Counted from the stretch's first letter, positions 17,471-27,759 are shown. The stretch: DNA of 64,000 bases from Hydrogenophilales bacterium (GCA_016235775.1 JACRIU010000033.1:1-64000), one strand, 5' to 3'. Numbers and translations are program-made. The notes: generated by a model from the letters alone, not told the origin.

Positions 17471-20400
17471 TTACACGCCGGTAGCGGCGGCATCCTGGGT
17501 GGAAGAAAACGCCCCCGGCCAACCGCCGTGGGTTTCGATGACGCGGTCAATTTCCGCCATCAGACGGATGGTCTCGTTCAGGGCGACGATCACGCGCTGG
17601 TAGTGGGTGATGTCATCAGCGGAGAGGGTGCGGCCCTTGCGGTCTTTCAGCCACTTCTCGCACACCTGGTAGCCGCCGATGTGGAAGTTCCACGCTGCTT
17701 CCGGCACACCCTCGAAGCGTTGGCTGGTGTTGATCCATACCGCGCCGTCCTTGTAGGTTGGCTTCTTGGGGATGCTATTGTCGCCGATGCCCTCGAAGCG
17801 GGTAATGAAGTTGTTGACCTTGGGGGATTCCAGCAGGTGCAGTGCGACGAGTTCACCGCCGAGCCGAGCCAGCGCGCGGAACAGTTCCAGGCTCCCGGTC
17901 AACGGCAGACGCGGGAAATCGATCTTCAGAAACTCTGCGTAGCGGCTCCGGTAGCCGGGGCTGTGAAACACTGCATAGGTGTAGTGGAAGATGTCTTCGG
18001 GCGACAAGCCGGAGGGCAAACCGTGTGAGCCTATCTGCGGTACATCGAGTGCCCCCGCGACGGCCTTTAAAAAGCTGGTGGCGAAATTTGGAACTCGCTC
18101 GCTTGAAGAGAGCATGTCGCGCTGTTCTCGACGTTCAGGGTAAACGTAGAGCGGAAAGGCTCTGTTGATGTCGTACGCGGCTACCGACTTGTGCCCAACT
18201 ATGAGCCGAGTGGCGAGTGCACCAAATGGATCTTGGGTTTGTCTCGTTGTGACGAGCGCCAAATTCTTCTGACGCATTTGGCGCATCACGTCCAATCGAG
18301 GTCGCCAGACTACTGCGGGATGAAAGAAAATATGCCGTGTATTGAAAGGCCGATAGAGAACCTCAGTATAAAACGGCTCGCAGTCGCTAACTGCCATCAA
18401 CTGCTTCCGCGCATCGCTTACCCGCCACATGTAGTTCTCAGAAAGCTCCAACTGGGCGGTGACTTGAGCGTCCGATAGCTTTAGATTCCGAAAGTCTGCG
18501 ATTCGCTCACGGAGAACCGGCAAATCCAAATCCAAGACAAGACCATCGCGGGCAGTCACAATGCCAGAGTTTGACAGAGAAAATATTTCGTCAATTGGCA
18601 TGGCAGTCTTGTACGCGGGGTCGCTCTCCGAGTTTTGAGTCTCGAAAAAATAATAAGGCAATTCAGGGGTAAGCGCAGAGAAGTTGCTATTGCGAACATC
18701 GTGACTTGCGAGCCACAGATATTTTGACTCTCGAGGGCCCCATAAATCGACGCGCTCGACAGCGGAATGCGCGCCACCTCGCGTTGCAAGACAAACGGCG
18801 ACGCCTTGTCGAATATCGAAGACATTCATGTCCTCGGAGCCATTGGGCGCTTGTTCCTTCTTATTCGCGTTGCCGTGGAGATCGAGTACGCACATATTCT
18901 GGAAGGTACCCATGAGGCTCTGCCTCATCCCACGAAAGGTCGGGTTATCGAGATACCCGTGATTGGTGATGAACCCGAAAACCCCAACTTGTGCGTTTTC
19001 GATGGCAGTCTGTGCCTTGCGGATGAACTTCACATAGTCGTCTTGCAGCCAAACCTTCTTCTCGTTCAGAGGGGCACCGTCCACAATTCTGTAAGCATCC
19101 ACAATCCGCTGTGCGCTCTCGGACATGTTCGATGAAATACCAGAATATGGCGGATTGCCTACGATCACCGTGAACCGCACATCGCGCTTCACATTTGCCA
19201 CCGCTTGCGCTTCGTGCGCCAAGGCAGGAGCAAGTGCCTCCAATTGCGGCTGAACTTCATGTGCCGGTTCCAGTGCATTGGTCAAGTACACCCGCACCCG
19301 CTCCTCGCTACCGAAGCGATAGCCAGTCTCGTGGAGTTTGAGGCCGATTTTCATGTGGGCGATAGCATAGGGAGCCATCATCAATTCGTAGCCGTAGAAG
19401 CGGGGTAGCAGGTGCTTGGGGACGTAGTCGTTCCAGGCTTCCAGCCGCTGCGCTTCATTCATGTCCTGCTTCTTCCACTTCTCCATCAGGGTGTGATAGA
19501 TGACGCCGATGACTTCTACCAGAAAGGTGGCGGTGCCAGTGGCCGGATCGAGGATGACGACGAAGGGTTCGCCTGGGGAGACGGTGCGCTTATCGCCCGG
19601 TTGATCAGTGAGCGGCGGCAATTTCAAGCCGGGGTGCTTTTTCAGCATCTCGCCCCAGGTGGTGATGTCGGCGAGGCCATCTTCCAAACCGAATTCGGTT
19701 TGCAGTAGTGCGTGGGCGCTGCGGACGATATAGCTGACCACTGACTGTGGGGTGTAGAACACACCGCGCTGGAACCTAAGTTGATTGTTGTATGCCTTGA
19801 GAAAACTCTCATAAAAGTGAATTACGGGGTCTTCTGCTTGCCCCCGGTTATTGAAATCACGCCGAACAGCAGCAAGATTCGTCTTGGGATCGTTAAGTAA
19901 TTCGACAACTTCATTTATACCTAATTCATCGAAATTCAAGAAGCTTCTGCGCCCCCCAAGAGACAAAAATCGCTCCAGCGTTTCCCGAAGAAACGGATTG
20001 GTAATCGGCACCATATCCGGGAGGTCGGCTGCTGAGACGGCTGTGCGTTCATCGGCGGTTGCACTTTCATTGTTTACAGTGCGGGAATTGGCGGCTGTGA
20101 ACAGGCCGTAGGTGATGGTCTGAGCGTACATGTCTGCGAAATCCTCATCACTCATGTCGTGAATGAGGGCGACCTTGAAGCCGGCGAGATCTTTCCTTAA
20201 TGGACCTTCGTCGTTTTCTCTGGCGAGGATAGCCAGCGCGTTTTCCCTGATGCCTTTCGCCAGCCTCGCCAGAGCAGAAGCCAATTCTTTTGTTGTGCTG
20301 ATAACTTCGCCAACACCAAGACGGAAAGCCCCGCTCCACCTATCTTTCCAAGCAGAAAAATCGACAGTGTCATCAGGCCAATTCAGTCGTTCATGAAGAA

Positions 20401-20899
20401 CCCTGTTGACGTAATCCAGCTTCAATGGGGTGTCTGCCCCATCCCAGCCAAGCACTTTTAACACGGGTAGTTCACGAGAGCCTTCCACATGGTGAAAGTG
20501 TGCGAAGGTAATTTCACGAGTGTCGGTATCGTTTTCGCCAAAAGCCGTGATAAATAACAGGTCTTCGGCATGCCACGCTGGGGCGCTGGCCTTGTTGGCA
20601 GAGGCACGCTTCTTGATTGCGAGGTGGGAGAGGATGCGGCGGAGCACAACAACAGGCAGTTTCTTACTCTCGAATTCGACGAAGAAGATGCCCCAAGGCT
20701 GCCCACTGGCGAGCGGACGTAACTGATTGATGGCCTTGATGCGGGCGGCATCTTCTTCCTTCAAGCCTAATTCGGCGGGCGTGAATTCGAAGGTGAGTTC
20801 GTCGAAGCCGTATTCTTGCAGTGGCCAGTCTAGTTCGTCTTCGAGATAGCGGACGAGATCGGGAAAGGCGCGGATGTCGCGCAGGTTTTGGGTTGCCAT
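17471..20899 (-). CDS. Type ISP-like adenine-N6 DNA methyltransferase
   Basis: A 1142-residue protein. The N-terminal domain (1-300) carries IFFVEFESKKLP, whose E77-S78-K79 on a strand resembles a (D/E)xK nuclease motif, though this is unproven. The gamma-class methylase core has motif I LDPATGTATFL (450-460) and motif IV GNPPY (581-585), the latter preceded by TVIV. The long C-terminal region probably holds target recognition. The start is the ATG at 20899, which shares one base with the helicase stop (TGATG). Together with the helicase it corresponds to a type ISP enzyme split into two polypeptides. Confidence 0.9.
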   Translation of the reverse strand: MATQNLRDIRAFPDLVRYLEDELDWPLQEYGFDELTFEFTPAELGLKEEDAARIKAINQLRPLASGQPWGIFFVEFESKKLPVVVLRRILSHLAIKKRASANKASAPAWHAEDLLFITAFGENDTDTREITFAHFHHVEGSRELPVLKVLGWDGADTPLKLDYVNRVLHERLNWPDDTVDFSAWKDRWSGAFRLGVGEVISTTKELASALARLAKGIRENALAILARENDEGPLRKDLAGFKVALIHDMSDEDFADMYAQTITYGLFTAANSRTVNNESATADERTAVSAADLPDMVPITNPFLRETLERFLSLGGRRSFLNFDELGINEVVELLNDPKTNLAAVRRDFNNRGQAEDPVIHFYESFLKAYNNQLRFQRGVFYTPQSVVSYIVRSAHALLQTEFGLEDGLADITTWGEMLKKHPGLKLPPLTDQPGDKRTVSPGEPFVVILDPATGTATFLVEVIGVIYHTLMEKWKKQDMNEAQRLEAWNDYVPKHLLPRFYGYELMMAPYAIAHMKIGLKLHETGYRFGSEERVRVYLTNALEPAHEVQPQLEALAPALAHEAQAVANVKRDVRFTVIVGNPPYSGISSNMSESAQRIVDAYRIVDGAPLNEKKVWLQDDYVKFIRKAQTAIENAQVGVFGFITNHGYLDNPTFRGMRQSLMGTFQNMCVLDLHGNANKKEQAPNGSEDMNVFDIRQGVAVCLATRGGAHSAVERVDLWGPRESKYLWLASHDVRNSNFSALTPELPYYFFETQNSESDPAYKTAMPIDEIFSLSNSGIVTARDGLVLDLDLPVLRERIADFRNLKLSDAQVTAQLELSENYMWRVSDARKQLMAVSDCEPFYTEVLYRPFNTRHIFFHPAVVWRPRLDVMRQMRQKNLALVTTRQTQDPFGALATRLIVGHKSVAAYDINRAFPLYVYPERREQRDMLSSSERVPNFATSFLKAVAGALDVPQIGSHGLPSGLSPEDIFHYTYAVFHSPGYRSRYAEFLKIDFPRLPLTGSLELFRALARLGGELVALHLLESPKVNNFITRFEGIGDNSIPKKPTYKDGAVWINTSQRFEGVPEAAWNFHIGGYQVCEKWLKDRKGRTLSADDITHYQRVIVALNETIRLMAEIDRVIETHGGWPGAFSSTQDAAATGV

Positions 20900-23800
20900 C
20901 AGTTCAATTCCATCCAGCACTTCAGGACTGGAGCCACGCCCAGTGGCGCTTGCAGCGGGCGCAGAAATTCGGCGGTGAGTTGTTTTTCAACTTTCTTGCG
21001 CAGATCAGAAAGCGTGGCGCTTTCAATTGCAGTATTGCGTGAAGTATCGGGGGTAGATCGGATTAGGGTGGCAATGGCGCTCACATCGGTGAGTGCCTTG
21101 TCAGTTTGTAGATCGAAGCATGCCCACACGGTAAGTCCGGCGGCATCTGACCAGCGTGGTTGATCGGTTTCTGGATCGAGCAGGTTGGAATCAGGCCGGG
21201 GAATACGGTAGCAGAAGAACACGGCTTTGCTATTGGGCTTCGGATTCGCTTTGCCGGTAAACACTTTGAGAGGAAAGCCAGCCAGTTGCCCGGCGAGTTC
21301 CGGATGCTCGGCCATGAGGCGTTCATATTCCAGGCGCAGGCTTTCGGTTTCGGAAAGCTGGCCGTCGCATTGTTCGTTGAGCTCCTTCACCGGATCAAAT
21401 TCATCGTCCGGAGTGAGCAGCTTGCGGCCTTCAATACCCATGGTGCGGGAGATGATCAGTGTTTTGTGCGTGACGCGTTGGAACAGGCGCAGGATGTCGT
21501 CCAGATCCTCTGGCGGCAAGAAGTTCCAGAATGCAGTTTTACCGCGCAGTTTCTTGCGATCAGGATGATCGGCAATGATGCGTGCCTCGATTTCTGGATT
21601 CATGCGCCGATCCACGCGGCCGATGCGCTGCATCAGGCGTACTGGGTTCCAGTGCAGGTCATAGTTGATGAGGCGCGTGGCGTCTTGCAGATTGAGACCT
21701 TCGGATATCACATCAGTGGCGATGAGAATGCGGATTTCCTCCTTGCCTGCGGATGCAAGCTCGGCGGTGGAGCTATCGTTATAGTATGGCGAAAAACGAC
21801 GAATGACATCGCTGCGTTGTTTCTGGCTGCTGCCACCGTCGATGCGGCAAATTCCATCAAGCCCCGCCTGACCGAGCTGGTGTTCCAAATAGCGAGCAGT
21901 ATCGGCGAACTCGGTAAAGAGAATAACTTTCTCTTTTTTTAGCACGGCATCGTTCTTGAGCAGCTTGATGAGTGCCTTAAGCTTGTCGTCGCGCTCCGGC
22001 TTGGCATCAGCCAGCAAGTTTAGGAATTCGGCGAGTTGGTCGAGGTCGTCGTAGCTGTCGTCGATAATTTCGTCGATTTTGTAAAGGTCGGCGTCCAGTT
22101 GTTCTACGGCAGAGAGATGATCTTCTGTGAGAAATTCCTCGACTTGGTCTTCGTCGGCCTCGTCTGGCCAGAGTTCAAGGTTATGGGATTGGGTGTGATT
22201 GATCAGTGCGCCGTGCTTGATCTTCCAACGCTCCAATCGTCGCTTGTCGTGATCGGTCTGGCTGTGGACGGTAACCCATGCCAATAATTTCTGAAGCAGT
22301 CGCCAACATGAATTTTCAAAGGCGCGGGCAGAGCTTTCAAATCGCTTGAGAAACAGGGTGCGTACCAGGGTGACCACCTGCTTTTGACGGCCTTCGTCAA
22401 AAGAGCCAAGGCGCGCGTCCGCGCTGTCACCTTTCCAGTAGGCTAATGGATAATAAATGCCCAACACGAACAGCGGAGTTTTCTTGTTGAAGGCTTTTTC
22501 CACGGCAGTGAGCAATTTGCCGTAGGTGGCCTTAAGGTTGTAGGCAACCACGCTGGGAGCTTCGCGCTCTGGGAACAATGCTTCGTTGGCACCCTGCTGA
22601 CGCTGACTTTCCTTAACGTAGCCACGGCTGCGCTGGACGACGATGGCGTCAAAGATGCGGTCGGTGCGCAGCGCTTGTTCGGCGGCGAAAATTTCAGAGC
22701 CAAATTCCAATTCGAGTTGGCTGGTATCCGGCATCTTGCCGAGCAGATGTTTTTCTAGTTGGTTGAAATGGGAGCGTAGGTTGTGGATACCTAACTGCGT
22801 GGCGAATACCATCTCATTTCCAGCCAATTCGATCATATGGCGGAAATCGTGGATGGAGTTGTTGACCGGCGTTGCAGTGAGGAGAAACAGTTTTTTAGGG
22901 CGGTCACCGGTTTGCAGATATTGCTGGAGCAAGCGGTAACGAGAGGCTTCCTTTTCCCCTTCGCCCTTGATGCCGGGATTGCGGAAGTGATGAGCTTCGT
23001 CGATTAACACCACATCGGCATCACGCAACGTGAGTTCAATATCGCGAGGCCAGCGGCCTTTGCGTTGAAGGTCGGTATGGTTATACAGAACGAAATTGAC
23101 GAAACCGCTGTTGAGATGCGGCAGGTAACGCTGGATTGCACGCTCCCATACATCTTCTCGCGCGGCCTTTGGCGCGAATAAAACAACGCGGCGGCCTTCA
23201 CGCACAACCATGCGCTCAAGCAGCATCAGACCGACGAATGTTTTACCCAGGCCAACACCGTCGCACAGAAAAGCAGAGCCAAAACGGTCGGCAATCTGGA
23301 TAAGGTTTTTGTATGCATCCTGCTGGTACTTGGCCAGGATAGGAAACACCTTGGACTGACCACGATCCCATTCGTCCGGTGTAAGTTCATGGCCGCGCAT
23401 GAGTTCGTCCAACGCTTTGACCCAAACCTCGAATGGGCTGTATTCGCGAGTATGGCGTTCGAGCGTTCTAAGTAGCTCAGGCGCGACGTCTTCCGCTTCA
23501 TTCCAGTGGCGTTCAAACCATTCCTGAAGCAGACCAACATCCGTGCCACGTATCTGGACGTTGAGTTCGACGTTGTCGGTAAGGCCTGGATAGGTGAAGT
23601 TGGAGGAACCCACCATGCCAAAAGAGCCAATGACAGCCGCGCGACCATGCGTCAGGTAGGCTTTGGCGTGAAACTTATCTTTGCGAAAAACGCGGCACTG
23701 AATTTTTCCGCTGCGGATAGCCTCAACAATGGCCGGTACGCCTTTCAGAAAATCATTTTGGGACTTCTCGTTTTCTAGGCTTGTATCCAGCCGCTCATTG

Positions 23801-24042
23801 ATTTTTTTTAGACTCTGAGCGAAAGCGCGCTTGGTGCGCAGCGATACCTCGTCGCCCATTAGGATGCGTATGCGGTCAACCGTTTGCCATTTTTCTTCAA
23901 GCGTCAGCAGTGCGCCAATTTCGAAATAGCCCGTGGCTATGTCGATGGCGCTTGAAAGTTCGCACCAATCTTTAAGATAGGAGCGGACTTTCCAGTCGGA
24001 ATCACTGTTATCGACAATGAAGAGGTCGGACGACTTTTTCAT
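20899..24042 (-). CDS. PLD-nuclease/SF2-helicase restriction protein
   Basis: A 1047-residue fusion. The N-terminal phospholipase-D domain has one HKD-type motif, FHAKAYL (H125, K127) with GSSNFTYPGL (145-154), a nuclease fold seen in several restriction enzymes. A full SNF2-like helicase follows: motif I CDGVGLGKTF (about 260-269), DEAHH (348-352), LTATPVNN, then TDVISEGLNLQ and motif VI QRIGRVDRR (from 805). It probably translocates on and cuts unmodified invading DNA. Its ATG is 5 bases after the ugd stop, with AGGA overlapping that stop, so it is likely expressed from the ugd transcript. Confidence 0.9.
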   Translation of the reverse strand: MKKSSDLFIVDNSDSDWKVRSYLKDWCELSSAIDIATGYFEIGALLTLEEKWQTVDRIRILMGDEVSLRTKRAFAQSLKKINERLDTSLENEKSQNDFLKGVPAIVEAIRSGKIQCRVFRKDKFHAKAYLTHGRAAVIGSFGMVGSSNFTYPGLTDNVELNVQIRGTDVGLLQEWFERHWNEAEDVAPELLRTLERHTREYSPFEVWVKALDELMRGHELTPDEWDRGQSKVFPILAKYQQDAYKNLIQIADRFGSAFLCDGVGLGKTFVGLMLLERMVVREGRRVVLFAPKAAREDVWERAIQRYLPHLNSGFVNFVLYNHTDLQRKGRWPRDIELTLRDADVVLIDEAHHFRNPGIKGEGEKEASRYRLLQQYLQTGDRPKKLFLLTATPVNNSIHDFRHMIELAGNEMVFATQLGIHNLRSHFNQLEKHLLGKMPDTSQLELEFGSEIFAAEQALRTDRIFDAIVVQRSRGYVKESQRQQGANEALFPEREAPSVVAYNLKATYGKLLTAVEKAFNKKTPLFVLGIYYPLAYWKGDSADARLGSFDEGRQKQVVTLVRTLFLKRFESSARAFENSCWRLLQKLLAWVTVHSQTDHDKRRLERWKIKHGALINHTQSHNLELWPDEADEDQVEEFLTEDHLSAVEQLDADLYKIDEIIDDSYDDLDQLAEFLNLLADAKPERDDKLKALIKLLKNDAVLKKEKVILFTEFADTARYLEHQLGQAGLDGICRIDGGSSQKQRSDVIRRFSPYYNDSSTAELASAGKEEIRILIATDVISEGLNLQDATRLINYDLHWNPVRLMQRIGRVDRRMNPEIEARIIADHPDRKKLRGKTAFWNFLPPEDLDDILRLFQRVTHKTLIISRTMGIEGRKLLTPDDEFDPVKELNEQCDGQLSETESLRLEYERLMAEHPELAGQLAGFPLKVFTGKANPKPNSKAVFFCYRIPRPDSNLLDPETDQPRWSDAAGLTVWACFDLQTDKALTDVSAIATLIRSTPDTSRNTAIESATLSDLRKKVEKQLTAEFLRPLQAPLGVAPVLKCWMELN

Positions 24043-24047
24043 CGTCC

Positions 24048-25370
24048 TTATTGTCTCCCAATCGGGAAATACTCCAAGCCCTGCTCGCGCACCAACTTCG
24101 GCTCGTACAAATTACGGCCATCGAAAATCACCGGATGCTTGAGCTTGGCCTTGATCTCGCTGAAATCCGGGCTGCGGAAAACTTTCCATTCGGTCACGAT
24201 CACCAGCGCATCCGCGCCGTCCAGGCACGCCATCGGCGTATCGGCGTACTGCAAGCGCGGCTCATTGCCATAGATGCGCTGTGTCTCGTGCACCGCCGCC
24301 GGGTCATAGGCGGTGATGGTGGCGCCTCGCGCCCATAAGCCTTCCATGATGACGCGGCTGGGCGCCTCGCGCATATCGTCGGTATTCGGCTTGAACGCCA
24401 GCCCCCACAAGGCGAAGCGCTTGCCGGCCAAGCTGCCGCCAAAACGCTGTTCGATCTTTTGGATCAGCACGCCTTTTTGCCGTTCATTGGCGACTTCAAC
24501 CGCGTTCAAGACTTTGAGATCGACGCCATTTTCCTGCGCCGTCCGTTGCAGGGCTTGCACGTCCTTGGGGAAACACGAGCCGCCATAACCCACGCCGGGA
24601 TAGAGGAAATGATAACCGATGCGCGGATCGGAACCGATGCCGTGGCGCACATGCTCGATGTCGGCGCCGAGTTTTTCCGCCAGCAAGGCCAGCTCATTCA
24701 TGAATGAAATGCGCGTCGCCAGCATGGCGTTGGCGGCGTACTTGGTCAGCTCTGCGGAACGGATGTCCATGCCGATGATGCGTTCGTGATTGCGCTGGAA
24801 CGGCGCGTAAATGCTGCGCATCATTTCCAGCGCATGCGGATCGTCGGTGCCGATCACGATGCGGTCGGGGCGCATGAAATCCTCCACCGCCGCGCCTTCC
24901 TTGAGAAACTCCGGGTTCGACGCCACCGCGAATTCGATCTTCGCGCCGCGCTTGGCCAGCTCTTCCCGCACCGCCGCGCGCACCTTGTCCGCCGTGCCCA
25001 CCGGCACCGTGGACTTGTCCACGATCACGCGGTAATCGCTCATGTAACGGCCAATATTGCGTGCCGCCGCGACCACGTATTGCAAGTCGGCCGAGCCATC
25101 CTCGTCCGGCGGCGTACCGACCGCGATGAATTGCACCGTGCCGAACGCCACGCTTTCTTCCACGTTGGTGGTGAAATGCAGGCGGCCGGCAGCAACGTTG
25201 CGCTGCACCATGTCTTCCAGGCCAGGCTCGTAAATCGGAATGCCGCCTTGCTTGAGCAGATTGATTTTGTTTACATCGAGGTCAAGGCACATCACCTCGT
25301 TCCCCACCTCGGCGAGACAGGTGCCGGTGACCAGGCCGACATAACCGGTGCCGATAATCGTGACTTTCAT
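24048..25370 (-). CDS. ugd: UDP-glucose 6-dehydrogenase
   Basis: A 440-residue NAD-dependent enzyme that makes UDP-glucuronate for surface polysaccharide. It has the N-terminal Rossmann motif [20 protein letters not shown], the substrate loop [20 protein letters not shown], and the catalytic-cysteine motif [12 protein letters not shown]. The spacing to pyrF is 18 bases, so it probably continues the lapA-lapB-pyrF transcript. Downstream is the defence cassette rather than rfaE1, the expected neighbour in related genomes (from general knowledge of the cluster). Confidence 0.96.
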   Translation of the reverse strand: MKVTIIGTGYVGLVTGTCLAEVGNEVMCLDLDVNKINLLKQGGIPIYEPGLEDMVQRNVAAGRLHFTTNVEESVAFGTVQFIAVGTPPDEDGSADLQYVVAAARNIGRYMSDYRVIVDKSTVPVGTADKVRAAVREELAKRGAKIEFAVASNPEFLKEGAAVEDFMRPDRIVIGTDDPHALEMMRSIYAPFQRNHERIIGMDIRSAELTKYAANAMLATRISFMNELALLAEKLGADIEHVRHGIGSDPRIGYHFLYPGVGYGGSCFPKDVQALQRTAQENGVDLKVLNAVEVANERQKGVLIQKIEQRFGGSLAGKRFALWGLAFKPNTDDMREAPSRVIMEGLWARGATITAYDPAAVHETQRIYGNEPRLQYADTPMACLDGADALVIVTEWKVFRSPDFSEIKAKLKHPVIFDGRNLYEPKLVREQGLEYFPIGRQ

Positions 25371-25388
25371 AATGCGTTCTCTTTCTCT

Positions 25389-26087
25389 TTATTTGTTTTC
25401 GATTTCACGCTGGATCGACGCCAGTGCCGCCAGCGGATCCGCTGCTTGCGTGATCGGCCGCCCGATCACCAGATAGCTCGCGCCATTTTGTATCGCCTCG
25501 CGCGGCGTCGATACGCGCGCTTGATCGCCGATCGATGCTTGCGCTGGACGAATACCCGGCGTGACCAGCAGGAATGAGGATCCGCGTTCGCGCCGGAGTT
25601 GCGCCACTTCGCGTGCCGAACACACCACGCCATCCAGGCCGCAACGCTGCGAAAGCTGCGCCAGGCGCGACACCGCTTCCTGCGCGCTGCCCATCACCCC
25701 TACCTCGGCGAGATCTTCATCTTGCATGCTGGTGAGCACGGTCACGGCAATCAAAATGGGCCTGGCAGCGACGCATTCCACCGCTTCGCGCGCGGCGCTG
25801 AGCATAGCATGCCCGCCCAGGGCATGCACATTGAGCATCCATACGCCGAGCTTGGCGGCCGCGCGGCACGCCGCCGCCACGGTGTTGGGAATATCGTGAA
25901 ACTTGAGATCGAGAAACACGCCGTAGCCTTGATCCACCAAGCCCGCGACAAAAGCCGGTCCGGCGGACACGAATAACTCCTTGCCCACCTTCAATTTGCA
26001 GCACGCGGGGTCCAGGCGCGCAACCAGTTGCTGCGCCTCCGCGGCGGAGGCGTAGTCGAGCGCGACGATAACGCGGGGATCGCTCAT
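25389..26087 (-). CDS. pyrF: Orotidine 5'-phosphate decarboxylase
   Basis: A 232-residue type 1 OMP decarboxylase for the last step of UMP synthesis. It starts [13 protein letters not shown] and has the catalytic [11 protein letters not shown] (Asp-Lys-x-x-Asp), VTVLTSM, and the C-terminal VTPGIRP and LVIGRPI phosphate loops. The ATG at 26087 overlaps the lapB stop by 4 bases (ATGA). A longer frame to 26189 reads into lapB and is not favoured. Confidence 0.95.
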   Translation of the reverse strand: MSDPRVIVALDYASAAEAQQLVARLDPACCKLKVGKELFVSAGPAFVAGLVDQGYGVFLDLKFHDIPNTVAAACRAAAKLGVWMLNVHALGGHAMLSAAREAVECVAARPILIAVTVLTSMQDEDLAEVGVMGSAQEAVSRLAQLSQRCGLDGVVCSAREVAQLRRERGSSFLLVTPGIRPAQASIGDQARVSTPREAIQNGASYLVIGRPITQAADPLAALASIQREIENK

Positions 26088-27253
26088 GCGGCGGTTTCCT
26101 CTATGCGGCGTGGTGGAAAGGTTTCCCAACCGGTGCAAGCCGGGCAATGCCAGAAAAACTGCCGCGCCTTGAAACCGCAGTTCGCGCATTGATAATAGGC
26201 GAGGCGTTGGCTGTGTTGATGAATCAGATTTTTGACCAGCTGCACATGCGGGCGTTGTTCCGCCGGGACGTCGAACAATTGCGCCTCCAGCAGTTTTTCG
26301 TAGCCTTGCAAGGTGGGATGGCGCTGCAACTCCGTGCGCACCAGCGGAAAAGCCGTTGCGATCCCTTCATTTTCGAGCGAGGCTTGGTACACCACGTTCA
26401 ACATATCGATCGACGCATATTTTTCCAAATAGTGCTTGAGCAGCGCCAAGCCTTCTGCCGTGCGGCCCAAGGCTTTGAACGAGGCGAGCATCTTTGCCGC
26501 AACCAGGGGCAGAAAATCGGGCTGCTGCGATTCGATGCGGCGCCAGATCGCCAGCGCCTCCTCGTGCCGCCCTTGCGCCGCCTCAAATTCACCCAGCAAT
26601 AGGCTGGCGCGCACACTGCGCCGATTAAGGCTCAACGCTTGGTCCAAATACTGATGCGCGGCTTGATACCGGCCGGCAACCGCCTCGTTGGCGGCCATCT
26701 CGCACATAAAATGCGCGATCTCGATTTGATGCGGCTGATTGGTGCGTTTAGCTAATTGCTCCGCCGTGGCGATCGCTTGCCGCCACTCTCTTTCCTGTAC
26801 GAAAATTTCCATCAGAAAGCGCAGCGCCCGCTCCGCGTAGTGGGTTTCCGCCAGCACCTTGAATAATAGCTCGGCGCGATCGAGCAAGCCCGCGGCGAGA
26901 AAATCCTGGCCAAGCTCGAATTGCGCGGCAAGCCGCTGCTCGTGTCCGAGGTCGGGACGGTCGACCAGTGCCTGATGCAGGTGAATCGCGCGATCCACTT
27001 CCCCTCGCCGGCGAAACAAACCGCCCAAGGTGAAATGCAACTCGACCGTCTCGGTATCGGCTTTCGCCGCTTCGGTAAAGGCTTCGATGGCCTTGTCAGG
27101 CTGCTGGTTCAGCAGAAAGTTCAAACCCTTGAAATAAGACTCGGGCAACTGCTTGGACTGCGAGACAATGTGCTTGATATCAATGCGCGCGGCGAGCCAG
27201 CCGAGCATGAAAAACAAGGGAAAGGCGAGCAGCCACCAATATTCGAACTCCAT
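26084..27253 (-). CDS. lapB: LPS assembly protein B (LapB/YciM)
   Basis: A 389-residue protein. An N-terminal membrane anchor ([20 protein letters not shown]) is followed by tetratricopeptide-like repeats over about residues 40-350. A C-terminal rubredoxin-like zinc knuckle has CANCGF and CPACTGWE. LapB works with FtsH to regulate LpxC and so balances LPS and phospholipid synthesis. The gene order lapA-lapB-pyrF matches E. coli and many proteobacteria. Confidence 0.95.
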   Translation of the reverse strand: MEFEYWWLLAFPLFFMLGWLAARIDIKHIVSQSKQLPESYFKGLNFLLNQQPDKAIEAFTEAAKADTETVELHFTLGGLFRRRGEVDRAIHLHQALVDRPDLGHEQRLAAQFELGQDFLAAGLLDRAELLFKVLAETHYAERALRFLMEIFVQEREWRQAIATAEQLAKRTNQPHQIEIAHFMCEMAANEAVAGRYQAAHQYLDQALSLNRRSVRASLLLGEFEAAQGRHEEALAIWRRIESQQPDFLPLVAAKMLASFKALGRTAEGLALLKHYLEKYASIDMLNVVYQASLENEGIATAFPLVRTELQRHPTLQGYEKLLEAQLFDVPAEQRPHVQLVKNLIHQHSQRLAYYQCANCGFKARQFFWHCPACTGWETFPPRRIEETAA

Positions 27254-27259
27254 GCCCGA

Positions 27260-27541
27260 CTACTCCTCGCCCTTGGCAGGTGTTCGACTACGCAATTCGC
27301 GCTTCAGGCTCAATATCTCGCGCCGCTGGCGATAAAGGTAACTGAAGCTCGCCGCCACCCCCGCCACCGCGCCGAATGCGAACGCCACGAACAGCACCAC
27401 AACCAATGGCGCTTGCCAGATCATGCCCAAATAATAATGCAGGGTGACGGGCTCGCTGTTCTTCACTGCGAATCCCAGCGCGGCCAGGAACAGGGCCAGA
27501 CCGACAATCGGGGCGATAAAGCGTAGGAAAAAAAGCTTCAA
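27260..27541 (-). CDS. lapA: LapA-family inner-membrane protein (DUF1049)
   Basis: A 93-residue protein with two transmembrane segments (about residues 6-26 and 45-67), the motif VTLHYYLG between them, and a C-terminal coiled region YRQRREILSLKRELR. It is the partner of LapB in envelope homeostasis. The start is TTG, with AGGGG seven bases upstream; no ATG fits. An inverted repeat pair lies directly upstream. Confidence 0.9.
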   Translation of the reverse strand: MKLFFLRFIAPIVGLALFLAALGFAVKNSEPVTLHYYLGMIWQAPLVVVLFVAFAFGAVAGVAASFSYLYRQRREILSLKRELRSRTPAKGEE

Positions 27542-27555
27542 TGAAACCCCTTTTT

Positions 27556-27674
27556 AACCACGAATGAACACGAATGAACACGAATTACTTTGATGCCAGG
27601 AAAGCTGTGGCCAAGCAAGTGAGCGCTAAGGCATAAACGCTTACCTTCGGGTTTATTCGTGTTCATTCGTGGTT
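27556..27674. repeat. Inverted pair of CACGAATGAA decamer repeats
   Basis: The left arm (27556-27586) is about three copies of CACGAATGAA in a 10-base period. The right arm (27655-27674) is an exact 20-base reverse complement of 27556-27575. It separates ihfB from lapA on the minus strand and can form a 20-bp stem with an 80-base loop. It is similar in design to the other inverted tandem-repeat pairs in this window. Confidence 0.8.
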
Positions 27675-27759
27675 GCTTTAGCAGTTCTACCAAATACCAA
27701 TAAAAAAGGCGGCACCATCGCGAGATGCTGCCGCCCGGCCTTGATACATCAAACACCAA

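Noticed and set aside
14533-24042. Retron in the defence cassette
   Set aside because: The HNH/ATPase pair resembles retron effectors, but no reverse transcriptase gene or msr/msd-like structure is present.
17471-24042. DISARM system
   Set aside because: Helicase, PLD nuclease and methylase functions are present, but there is no DUF1998 (DrmB) gene, and PLD and helicase are one protein.
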